Source: Anagrus nilaparvatae (taxonomy: Eukaryota; Arthropoda; Insecta; Hymenoptera; Mymaridae). From it: a stretch of DNA of 64,000 nucleotides. Each line of letters opens with the position of its first letter. The first letter of the stretch is position 1. Both the position numbers and the translations under genes were made by a program. A model generated the notes under the pieces. The model saw only the letters and a list, made by a program, of their open reading frames with translations. It did not search any database and was not told the origin of the DNA. Where the stretch lies: positions 23,994,001 to 24,058,000 of the forward strand of contig JAKSXM010000014.1 of the NCBI GenBank assembly GCA_022575985.1. The letters are read 5' to 3'. Of the stretch, positions 1 through 10,900 are shown piece by piece.

Positions 1-1213
1 TCCGTTCCATCTTTTCAGATGCTACTATTTTAGCTAGGTTTGGTTTCGAGGTCCAAGACACTATACTTATCCGGCAATAGCCTCAAAATTAGGTTGAAAC
101 AAATTTGCTCTTTTTGTTAGATTGTTTAGTTCAGCATGCTTTGAAAATGGTATATAAAATGTATCCATATAAATAAATCTAAATATATGAAAAACATAAG
201 TCGAAAAGAAAACGCGTTAAACAATCGCTTTATGAACTGGAATAATGGTTACTGAGTATTTATGTTACATAAATATATATGGAAGGTACAATAATACATT
301 AAACTTACATATACATATAAACATATGATTCCTTGTGCCTCGAAATGCACTTTTTTTTACTTCTTTTTTTTGGAAATAATCTTTTTTTTTCACTTGAATA
401 AGTTTTTCATTGATAATTTAAGGAAATAAAAGAAATATATTTTATACAAATATACGATCTAGCTAATTTACGTTCTATGATTTTGACATATTAAATAACT
501 TGGGTTAGATATAAAAAGATATTAAAATAATTTATGTATGCACAAAAAAAAATTTTTCTCCATTAGTTTGTTTTTATATGTTTTGGATATGATTGAGGCA
601 ATTTGAAAAATTGGTATATTGTAATAAATTTGATGCTTTTATTCAAAAAAATTACTGTAAATGCACCTATTAGTTCAATTTCACAGAATTTTAAACAAAT
701 ATTTGGAAACTGCTAAAAAGTAGTTACGAGAGGATTTATTTTGTTTTTTTTATTGATTACACTGTTTTTCGTAAAATGTCTTGACTTGCCTTTGTAACAA
801 ATTTTTTATTATCGTTCCCACTTAGATATAAATTGATGAAATCATTTTCATAAAATTCCTATCCTTTAAATAAAAAATAGTATTAGATCAAAATATAAAT
901 ACAAATATAAAATTTAAAGAATTTTTTTAATTTACAACAAAATAATATGCTCTCTATAAGGTAAGCGTACCAGTACATAAACGGTTAAGGATTTTCGTTC
1001 ATTAAAATTAAAATATTTAATAAATAATCGTAGTTATGGTAAGAGCTTTGTTTTTAATGACTATACTTTGAACTCTTACCAAAACGATAACACATGATTT
1101 TTGTCCCAAGCAGTTTTTTATTTCATAAAATTAAGCAATATCCTCGCCTCTATATATATGCACGATAAAATTTTAAATGATAAAAAAAAATCTGGGTATA
1201 AAATGCTCCAGTA
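1..1213. other. AT-rich intergenic stretch, no gene seen
   Basis: I see no conserved coding segment here. It has A/T homopolymer runs and a short inverted repeat at about 1037-1081 (GGTAAGAG ... CTCTTACC). Confidence 0.6.
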
Positions 1214-1594
1214 CACTGTAAAAAGTAACTTTCTTATATTAACAAAAAAATTAGAACATTTTCGAAAAATTAGTGAATTTTCAAAAAAATTTATAATTAT
1301 TCGATAAAAATCGTATAATTACTAAATTTAGTATTTTAACAAAAAATTCGAGTATTTTCCATTTTATTTTGTGAATTCGCAATTGATAATTTACAATTTT
1401 TCTTTAAAAATTTTCAAAAAATAGTTGTAAATTTACGAAAAATAATTGTGAATTTGCAGTTTTTTTCGTAAATGGACAAAAAAAAATCGAAAATCCTCGA
1501 ATTTTTCGATAATAAACTAGATTTAGTAAATTTACTAATTTTTCGAAAAAATTCTATTTTTTTTGTAAATCTAAGAAAGTTACTTTTTACAGTG
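1214..1594. mobile_element. MITE, CACTG family, copy 1
   Basis: This is a non-coding element that is nearly palindromic over its full length. It starts CACTGTAAAAAGTAACTTTC and ends with the reverse complement, GAAAGTTACTTTTTACAGTG. Three relatives lie at 13092, 15183 and 22730. Two of those are flanked by TA on both sides, which points to the Tc1/mariner-pogo superfamily. Here TA precedes the element but TG follows it, so one flank is mutated. The short ORFs inside come only from AAATTCGAAAAATT-like repeats and are not genes. Confidence 0.85.
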
Positions 1595-1849
1595 TGGTTG
1601 TATTTATATATTGGAAAACGTACTGCTAAACGGCCTAAAATTTTCAATTATCTGTTTATCTTTAAATTCGGAAGCTAATAGGTTAATTTTTTTTAATTAT
1701 CCAGTGATCCTTCAGCTTTAATATTTACCCACTTTTTTAATTCAAATCTAACAAACAATATAAAAAAATCAAATTCCGAACAATCTTTCAGGTACTGCTG
1801 ATCGTTTATGTACTGATACGAATACCTTAATTGTATTCTTTACTCAATC

Positions 1850-2051
1850 ATGCAAATAATTATTTTATCAAATATCTTGTTATCAAACTCTTCTTAACTT
1901 TAATTTATTACGCACATGTTAAATTTAAAAGATAATAAAAATTTTTAATACAATTATAATTAAACTAGTATAAATATATATATTATTTTATCAAAGATTA
2001 GTTTAATTTTGCAAAGCAAAAGTAATAAATCATTTTAAAATTTTTCTAAAA
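1850..2051 (+). promoter_or_regulatory. Putative promoter of UGT first exon 1a
   Basis: A TATA-like string (TATAAATATATA) lies about 80 bases before the exon 1a ATG. The block from about 1865 resembles the block from about 2865 ahead of exon 1b: both carry a TATCAAATAT-TTGTTATCAA string, then TTTAAAAGATAA, at similar spacing. The duplication therefore included upstream DNA as well as the exon. Promoter function is inferred. Confidence 0.45.
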
Positions 2052-2453
2052 ATGAAATTTTTTAAAAAATTAAGTTTTTTTCTTACAATATTTGTTTTAT
2101 TTAGAATTAGTGAAACCTATAGAATTTTAGGAATATCACCGATTAATATTCGGAGCCATCATATTATAATAGAATCAGTACTAAAAAGTTTAGCAGTTAA
2201 GGGGCATAAAGTTGATGTTATATCACATTTTCCATTGAATAATCCACCAAAAAATTATGAAACAATTATCAATTTAAATGGAACTGTACCAGAGATTATT
2301 AACGAAATTGAAATTTACGTGGATGAAGATAGCACTTATTCGATTGCTACTGAATTTGGAAATGAATATTGTGAATTATTAAAATTGGATGAAATGCAAA
2401 AATTTATACGAAATTTACCAAATAATCCACCCTATGATTTAGTCATAACTGAA
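2052..2453 (+). CDS. UDP-glycosyltransferase, alternative or orphan first exon 1a
   Basis: This is a 134-codon exon encoding an N-terminal UGT half-domain. It begins with a hydrophobic signal peptide (about residues 7-17), followed by ETYRILGISP and the conserved RSH histidine (His36), which is the catalytic base position in UGTs. It ends in phase 0 at YDLVITE, followed by a consensus GTAAGT donor. The paralogous exon at 3045-3455 ends at the same residues, phase and donor, and the two are about two thirds identical by eye. No copies of exons 2-5 lie between them. Exon 1a is therefore either an alternative first exon spliced to the exons from 3990 onward, as in mammalian UGT1A, or a stranded duplicate. 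The frame is intact, which favours use. Unspliced, the frame would end at about 2471. Confidence 0.75.
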
Positions 2454-3044
2454 GTAAGTACATGTGAGTAATTTTTAGTAAAATCTTGGAAGGTGAAGGT
2501 CTGGGATTTGATTTTCTGGGACAAAAAACCGATGTAAACGTATGATACTATACCACTCTTTAAGACACTAGATTCAAAGATTCCGAAATTGCAGCTGTTT
2601 TCAACAGCTATATGCATATTTCTCAATCCTAAATGCAAATCCTAAAGCTTTAATAGAAATAATTTCTTAACTTTAATTAATTAATACAAACACAAAATAC
2701 TAATCGAATGGGCGTACAGTGAATCTCGAATAAGAGTACTCGAAATCCCAAAACCAAGCTTTTTTATAATTTTAAAAATCAAAAGATTTAACATGATATT
2801 GCCGCGTAAAGAGCAATGATATTTAAATTTATAAAATTAAATTATTATTTATTAAATTAATTACTTTATCAAATATTTTGTTATCAATTTTTTTTAATTT
2901 CAGTAAAATGTATTCAAGTGCATTTAAAAGATAACAAAAAAAAATTTTTTATCTGTGCAACATAATTTAAGCATCGGATTAAATAAATATTTTAAGTTAT
3001 TAGTTTAAAATTGCGTAAATCGAATGAATTAAAACATTTTAATA
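2454..3044. other. Spacer between UGT first exons
   Basis: I see no UGT exon 2-5 sequence here. The last 190 bases (from about 2855) resemble the region upstream of exon 1a and may be the exon 1b promoter. Confidence 0.55.
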
Positions 3045-5335
3045 ATGAATATATTTGGAAAACTAAAAGTATTTAACATATTAGTAATTTTAAATGTGTT
3101 AATTAGAATAAGTGAGTCGTATAGAATTTTGGGCATCTCACAATTAAATGTTAAAAGTCATGATATGATAATACAATCAGTATTAAAAAACTTAGCTATC
3201 AAAGGACACAAAGTTGATGTTATAACGCATTTTCCATTAAACAATCCACCATCAAATTTTAAAACAATTATTAATTTAAATGGCACAATGCCATCAATAA
3301 CTAATCTAATTGATTTTTACGTGAATGTTGATAATGTACATGCTATTTCTACTGAACTTGGTAATTCATATTGTGAATTAATGAATTTGGATAAAATGCA
3401 AAAACTTATACAAAACCCAACAAATAATCCAACCTATGATTTAGTCATAACTGAAGTAAGTTTGCTAAATATTTTTAGGGGAATAAGTATAGTTTTACCT
3501 TCTATCCAGCAAAAAAACAAAAGTGTTCTTTTATTTTTTAACAGCCAAAATTTTCAACCAAAAGTTTTTCTAAATTGAAAACAGATCTGGGAAATCGAGT
3601 ATTAACGAATTTCTTACTCCCTTGGAGAAAAATTAGGTATTAGTTTCAAAAATAAAAAATAATAACAGAGTTACCTTATTTTTCGATAACAAAAATTTTA
3701 TGACAATAAGTTTCACAAATTTAGGTATTAAATCCAATAACTCGAGTAATAATGATTTTTCAATTGCATTTAAAAAAAATAGGTATTTAATAAAATTGCA
3801 TTAAAAACTATTTTTGGAATATGTTCTAATAACGGAGAAAACTCTAAGTACACATATACAATATACATATAAAGACGTAATTTAAAAATCGGTTTTTTTT
3901 TAGCCTCTGCCTCTAGGGGTCATAAAAAATACCAATACACTAAAATTCTACTTAAAGATCCAAAAAATAAATATTTATTTCATTTACAGGCATTTGCTGC
4001 AAATTGCTATTTAGGATTTGGACATCATTTAAATGTACCAGTTGTTGCAATATCTTCATCTATAGAGTATCCATGGCTAAGTAATATTATTGGAAATGAC
4101 GATAATTTAGCATTTGTTCCCAATGCTTTTATAAATATTTTTGGAAATTTAAATTTTTGGCACCGTTTACGAAATTTCATTTACCAACATTATGAAAGAG
4201 TAAGATTTGAATCATTAACTGAATATAACCAAACTATGGCAATGAGAAAATATTTAAATCCAAATATTCCAGACATTCGTGCAGTTGAAAAAAATGTTGC
4301 ATTAACATTAGTGAATTCTGATCATGTCATGTTTGGTGTTAAACCATTAACACCAGGTTTGGTTCAGATTGCAGGAATTCACATCGAAGATAACAAATCA
4401 TCATTATCACCAGTAATTATTTACTAACTTTTTGGGGATCATTTACATAAATTATATTAAGATTTGAAATAATTTCTAGGAATTACAAAAATGGATGGAT
4501 GAAAGTACTGATGGTGTAATTTACTTTTCTTTTGGATCAATTTTATCTATCGAAACTATGCCAGAAAAAGTTATTCGCAGTATGTACGAGTCATTTTCTA
4601 AAATATCGCCAATACGTGTCTTAATTAGAATTATGGATAAGTCAAAATTACCTCCTGGAATACCAAGTAATGTAAAAACTTTACCATGGATACCTCAGTA
4701 TGCTGTATTAGGTTCGTGAAAGAACATAATTTTCTAATTTTTGAAATTTTAATGAACTTTAAATTTAGGTCACAAAAATACAAAAATATTCATAAGTCAT
4801 GGTGGTTTACTTGGCAGTCTTGAAGCCATTTATCATGGAGTTCCAACAATATCAGTACCAATATTTGCTGATCAGCCACGTAACGTTGCTGCATTAGTGG
4901 CAAAAAATATGACATTAAAAATTGATTATCATAATTTAACAAGTGTTTCTCTGAATGAAGCATTAAATATTTTACTGCACGATTCAAAATACAGGTAACT
5001 ACAATTTTTTAAATAAATGATTTAATTTCTATTTAATAATATCTTTTAATTAATTTCATAGAGAAAATGCAAAACATCATTCAAAACTATTCCGTGATAA
5101 ACCAATGAGCGCATCAGAAACAGCAGTATTTTGGATCGAATATGTCATAAGAAATGGAGCGAAGTCTTTAAAATCACCAGCATTAGATTTAAAATGGTGG
5201 GAATTAGCAATGCTGGATATTTACGTATTTCTACTGTTATTAATAATTTTAGCAATTATTACACTTTATTACTTATTAGTATTTATTAATAATTTAATAA
5301 TTAACATGTTTCACAAAAAATCTAAGTCAGATTAA
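3045..5335 (+). CDS. UDP-glycosyltransferase (insect UGT family), 5 exons
   Basis: The protein would transfer a sugar from a UDP-sugar to small lipophilic molecules in the ER lumen, in detoxification, pigment or hormone metabolism. The exons join in frame at 3045-3455, 3990-4412, 4480-4711, 4769-4994 and 5062-5335, all GT-AG, giving 521 aa, the usual UGT size. The N-terminus has a signal peptide and His39 (KSH), the expected catalytic base. Exon 4 carries the UGT signature around FISHGG and PIFADQ (donor-binding domain, closing D-Q pair). Exon 5 encodes a C-terminal membrane span (about 25 hydrophobic residues) and a basic KKSKSD tail on the cytosolic side. Intron 1 (534 bases) contains a repeat also found at 41.5 kb. 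The acceptor substrate cannot be read from sequence. Confidence 0.93.
3590..3790. repeat. Tandem-repeat fragment in UGT intron 1
   Basis: Two partial units of about 150 bases begin at about 3590 (ATCGAGTATTAACGAATTTC) and about 3738 (CTCGAGTAATAATGATTTTT). Both include an ATTAGGTATT / TTAGGTATTAAA segment, and the first has AACAGAGTTACC followed by TTATTTTTCGATA. The same unit occurs four times at 41532-42200. Confidence 0.7.
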
Positions 5336-5559
5336 AAAAGATAAAAATACATATTAAGGGAATGTATGCAAAATTTTGAACTCATCACAGTCAGTATTTG
5401 CGTATACATGATATAAGAAAGTTAAATCTACGCATTTTTCCATCCCTTTTATAGCACAGGATCAATAATACCACCCTGAATATTCTAAGCGCTTGCGCTG
5501 AACACAAGCAGAGATAAATATATACAAATATAATATCAAAATCTTATTTTATACATAGT
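5336..5559. other. UGT 3' flank
   Basis: This is short AT-rich sequence after the UGT stop. No canonical AATAAA lies close by. The nearest clear one is at about 5680, inside the next element. Confidence 0.4.
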
Positions 5560-6063
5560 ATATGGGTCATTTCATGTTAATTGTTACAGTTGAAAAATTG
5601 AAATAGAAGTCTTTCAAAGCCACCTAAAATAATTTGCTAAGGAACAGCTTAAAAATGACTGGATGCAAAAATTTTTAATAAAATAATGCACCCAAAAAAA
5701 TTAATTAGTTCTAGAAAATTCTATAATTTTTAATTATTCTTACAAAACATTGACTAACTGTGTTTATATTAAAAAATATAATAATTAAGCTTTTTTGGTA
5801 TTGAAAAATTTAAATAATTAAAATATTTAGATTTTTTCAGGATTTCCCTCTATATTTTCAAAAAATTTTTACACAGGGGTTCAAACTTGACCTTCTTCAA
5901 TATTTCAAAAATTGATCTATGTTAAAAACTGTAAATTATATACCAAAAAGATCAAGTTTCTCTAAAATACAAATTTTTGATGAATTCAAAAAAAAATTTT
6001 TTCTATTTAAAAAAAAAAAAAAAAAAATTCAACTGGGCCAATTGGCATAAACTGACCCATATA
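5560..6063. mobile_element. MITE-like element, ATATGGGTCA ends
   Basis: The left end (ATATGGGTCATTTCATGTTA) is an imperfect inverted repeat of the right end (GCCAATTGGCATAAACTGAC then CCATAT), with similarity over about 40 bases. The element is about 504 bases, AT-rich inside and has no ORF. Flanking TA dinucleotides are consistent with TA target duplication, but the ends are AT-rich and the exact boundary is uncertain. Confidence 0.65.
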
Positions 6064-7348
6064 TAATACCTCTTCATCTTTTCCTCATACTTTTCCTTAT
6101 ACTTCAATCATTAAATTGCAAAAGTTTTATATCAGTTAGATTAATATTTATTGATTATATTGAAAATTCAGTGAATATAAAAAAAGGAGAAGGAAATAAT
6201 ACATAAATATTTAAGATAAAATTCATAAAAATTATTTATCAATCAATTTTTTTATTTATTAAAAAAAAAAAAGTTTTATTTTGGTACATGCAGTAAATTA
6301 TGCATAAAAATATGAATGTATTGTGTTATGTAAACAAAAGTAAAAAAAAATGTTCGTGTGTACGAATTTGATTGATGAGACTATTAAATTTTATTATTTT
6401 GCCAAATTGTCCAGTATTTTGTAACTATTTGTAAGATTGATGAATCGAGTATTTAAGCCAAAATTCTTTAGCATGTATTAATAAATTTTTGTACATAAAT
6501 AATTTAATTGTTTTATCTTATACGAGGGTAGAAATCTATAAAATTATTTGCATTTAAATTATTATCAAAAATTTACTAGAATTTTTGCTTTCATTTTCAA
6601 GTTATTGAACCTAAGAAATCTGGCATGACATAGAGAAAATTATGTAAAATTCTGGGGATGCTAAAAAAAGGCTAAAATATCATGAGCAAAATTTTACCTC
6701 AAAAAATAGATTATTTTTATTTTTGTTTTTAATTTTTATGCATAAAAAGTACCGTCATTTTTGGCACTCAAGCCTGATTTAGGTCCTCGTACAGTAATTC
6801 CAAAACCAAAACTTTTTACTCTATACACATACTATTTAATCAAACAAAGTAAAATATAAATAATTTGTAAATTTCATCATAATAAATTTCATTCTGCAAA
6901 CAGACAGATTGCGTAAAAAACTCATCAATAAATAAAAACATATCGTCATTATTCACAAGAATAACAAAAAAGAACAATTTGATAAAATATCAAACACACA
7001 GCATCATTCAGTCTTTAAACGAGTGTTTTAACATAAATACTTTCTTTATTACTTATAATTTTATTTAACATTAAAATAAATGATAATTAATAAAAAATTA
7101 ATTTTTTGTTCAATGATTTATAAATTACGTAAGATTTGTTAAATATAATTGAATTTAAATATAATCAAATATAATAACCTAAGTTAAATTAAATATAATC
7201 AACAAAAATTATGTATTTTAATCTTATCTACAATACAATAGTTCGTTTCATTTATAAATTAAATAGCATGTCTATAATATAAGTTCAATAATAAGTTTTT
7301 CAATATATAAAGTGTAATTTTTAATATTTAAATTTAAATATCAAAGAA
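6064..7348. other. AT-rich intergenic stretch
   Basis: No gene or structured element recognised. The last few hundred bases are presumed to carry the MPC1 promoter, but no motif stands out. Confidence 0.5.
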
Positions 7349-7926
7349 ATGGCAGCACGTATGATTAAAGTTTTGAAAAATAAAGAAACACAAGAATATT
7401 TGAAAAGGTTTTAAATTTTGTTAAAATGATAAATAAAGTGGTTTAATGAAAATTTTTAAATATTTTTATGCAGCACGCATTTTTGGGGTCCATTTTGTAA
7501 TTTTTTAATACCAATATCAGCGATATATGACATACAAAAAGAACCAAAATATATTAGTGGAAAAATGACATTAGGTAAAGAATAAATTCTCTTTTAAAAT
7601 TAAAATACACTTGACTATCAGGTTCTGGTGCTTGAATTTTGCTCGAATTCTTAAGATATTGCTTAAACAGCCAATTTGCTTGAATATTAATCAAAATTTA
7701 AGCAAAATTCAAACATACCAACCTGGCAGTGTATTTTTATCAAATAAATAAAAAACAATAATTTTTTTCAGCACTCATTGGTTATTCATGTGCATTTTTG
7801 AGATTTTCTGTCAAAGTCAAGCCAAAAAATTTATTATTATTCGCTTGTCATACTCTTAATCTTAATGCACAATTAGTACAAGGATACAGATTTTTAAAAT
7901 ATCAGCATTCGATTAAATCAAATTAA
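7349..7926 (+). CDS. MPC1: Mitochondrial pyruvate carrier subunit 1-like protein, 3 exons
   Basis: MPC1 pairs with MPC2 in the inner mitochondrial membrane to import pyruvate. Exons 7349-7407, 7474-7574 and 7772-7926 join in frame (GT-AG) to give 104 aa, the usual MPC1 length. Recognisable family landmarks are YLKSTHFWGP near residue 20, SGKMTLAL in the middle, and LLLFACH followed by AQLVQG toward the C-terminus. All the exons are too short to appear as long ORFs. The gene diverges from typical MPC1 at usually stable places: the GPVANWG-type motif reads GPFCNFLIP, and the residues after FACH are TLNLN. It may be a diverged MPC1 paralog rather than the main copy. Intron 2 contains a small MITE. 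An AATAAA follows the stop by 25 bases. Confidence 0.9.
7608..7731. mobile_element. Small TA-flanked MITE in MPC1 intron 2
   Basis: The element begins CACTTGACTATCAGGTT and ends CAACCTGGCAGTG, an imperfect inverted repeat, with TA on both sides. The 124-base interior is built of gcTTGAATTTT-type motifs. Similar strings recur at about 13040, 29480, 36900 and 61930. Confidence 0.65.
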
Positions 7927-7951
7927 TATTCATGTATTACAAAAAAAAAAA

Positions 7952-7957
7952 AATAAA
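7952..7957 (+). terminator. Polyadenylation signal of MPC1-like gene
   Basis: AATAAA lies 25 bases after the stop codon within a long A-rich run. The gene has introns, so this A-rich run is not evidence of a retrocopy. Confidence 0.5.
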
Positions 7958-10900
7958 ATACAAAAAAAAAAAAGAAAAAATATCGTAAACGTAAGCAAAA
8001 AATAACAACAAAGAAAAATCGACAAAAATTCAAGTTTCACTCCTACAACCACCCCCGTTTTCTTTCAAAAACTATACAAATATAGAAAAAAAAAATGAAA
8101 ATAAAAGACGTTTCGCTCGACTGATGTTGATTCCGTCGAGTCTGTAAAAGTAGTCCGTGCGTATACATAACATGTGAAGAAAAAAAAGAAACGAACCCTC
8201 CTGGTATAAATGTGATATTATATGCCATGCAATAATGCGTTTTTCTTATTTTCTTATTCTACTTTTACATAAAACTCCATTTCTACATCTCGTATTCTAA
8301 AAGGTTTTTTTTTTGCCCTTTTCTTTTGCAAATACCAATACTAATAATACTTTTTCGATTTTTGGTGAATTGTATACCGTGCATTTAAAGTTCTCTTTGC
8401 TATACTATTTTTTCCAGTAAATTATAAAAAATAAGGTAATACGACTCTGTAGGTTAATTAAACTTTTGTATATTCGAGAGCTTTTCTGTTTTTAATATTC
8501 TGCTTCAAGAGCAAAGAAAAAAAGGAATAAAATTCCAATTTTAGGTGTATTTTTATTTTTCTATACACAAATACAGAGATAAGATCAAAATTTATACATG
8601 AATATATTTTACAGGGTCAATATATATCAGGATACTGAATATTGACGCATAAGACGACATAAGTTAGGGTCATTTTATGGATTCTCTCACGCGAATCTCC
8701 TACTTTTCTTTATATAATATAAGCTTTATATGTAGGAAAAACTCTTCCATAAATTATTTGAACGAAAATTCAAACGACAAAATATATATTTTATATTTTT
8801 GTTTTATAATACCCTATAAATTTTTATGCCAAAATTTTATATTAGACTTTTGCTTATTTTGGGATATTTAAAAGATTATTCTTATTTATTTGGGAATTTT
8901 ATGAAATTCTTTTCAGGGTATTGAAAGTATATTTCAATGCAAACTAGAAAATTTAAATCTCAGTTTGAATTTTGTTCGATTATTTATGAAGAATTTATTT
9001 CCTTCGGTGTTGTTTTAAAAATTATTGGTTGTAAAAAAATTATTTTTCAGAAATCAAAGTTTAATTTACTAAATTTATCAAATTTTTCCATCTCATCGAA
9101 GACAAAATTCACTTAGTACATTTTGGCCAAAATTAAGAAATTTAAAAAAAACTGTTTTATCTTTCCTTTGTCGAATTTTAAGTTTTTTGTTTCTAAAAAA
9201 GGGTATCTTGGTATAACATTTATTATCAAAATTGTGAATTTATTCTTACATCCTTTGATATATTGCGTTGTGCTCGAATTCTGCTTAAAACTTATTGTGT
9301 AAAAACCGAATATAATCATATTTTCTTTATTGGAAAAACGCATTTATCTATATTTCATTATATTTTTTTAATCATATATATTTTTGTATAATCTGTGAGC
9401 TAGACGAGGAAAATTGATAAGTAAAAACAAGTATCTTTTTAAAATATAGCATATACTCTAGATAATACCTAATTATACTGATAGTTTTTCCATTTAACTA
9501 ATTACTTATAAAAATCTAGAGTCTGGCTTTTCTAATTTTAAAATTAAATAATTTTCAGATTAATTATTAAAATTTTTTAAGATAACTACAATACATATGT
9601 CATATAAAAATCAAAATTTTCAACACGATAACTGCACGTTTTGCTTTGCACACGGAAACATAAGACCCAAAATTATTTTAGTTTTGATTGAAAAACTCTC
9701 ATGAGATAATATTTAAATTCATATTCACCTAAATTTAGATCCAGAATTATTGATTGCATAAAATTTTACTAGCAATTAAAATGAATTACTTATTTAATAA
9801 ATAGATAAGAATTAAAAAAAAAATTTATTAAAGAAAAATTATCATTTAAAAATATAAATAAATATTCTTTAATAAAAATCACTGTCAAGGATCTATATAA
9901 ATAAAATTATAAAATTATAATATAAAAATTAGACTTAATTTTTATTTTTTTATATACAAAAAATTTATTTTTTTTAAATAATTAAAATAATAAATTTTTT
10001 CTCCCAAATGAAATGCAGTTCTTATCTTATAAGTACAGAAGAATCGAAGAAATTTTGCTAAATAATTTGAGTCAAATAAAATTATGGAATATTTAATAGA
10101 ATTTAATAGAATAATAATAATTAGAAGTTCATACTCTTGAATTTTAGTTTTGTTAATTTGTGATAAGGATACTACTCTATATAAAAAAATGACCATTCAA
10201 ATTAATTAAATTGAATATAATTTAAATTTTTAAGATTAAATCATTTTTCTCTATACAATCGATTACTCTTTATCATTCATTATCATGAAAACTGTGTCTA
10301 TTCATAGGTGGTTTTTGGTAAATATCTGTTTTTAAACAAGATTTGAATATCAACTTAAAAGCAACCATTTGTTTACCTACCATAGCCGGATACTTTTTTT
10401 TCATGATCAGCCATTTTTTTACTATCACTGTTTTCAATTTAAAAATAATGTACACATTGTTTATACATTTATATTATTACAGTTATTTTTTAACTTAAAA
10501 TTTTAACATATTAACTTAAAAATTTTGATTGAAAATTTAAACATTTATAAATTTAAACACATATAAATTTTGTATTATGTTATCAAAACTGTTTTATTGA
10601 AAGTAAAAAGATTTCTGAAAATTATATAAAGAGGGATATCAGAACAGAAGATAATGAGATAGTAAGCACGTTTCAAATTCGAATTATGGGAAAAGCGTTA
10701 ACAACTTGTAAGGCCACTTAATTTGCCCTAAAAATCCCATCAAAGAACTTGCATGACTGCATAACACCCTTGACGGTCCATGAAAAGGCCAACTGTAACG
10801 TTGCTTCCAGTTTTTTCTAAATTAAACTAGTGGTTTTAAATCCACTAGTATGAACTAAGAGTATTCGAGATATTTTTTTCAACAAAATTAACTGGTTAAT

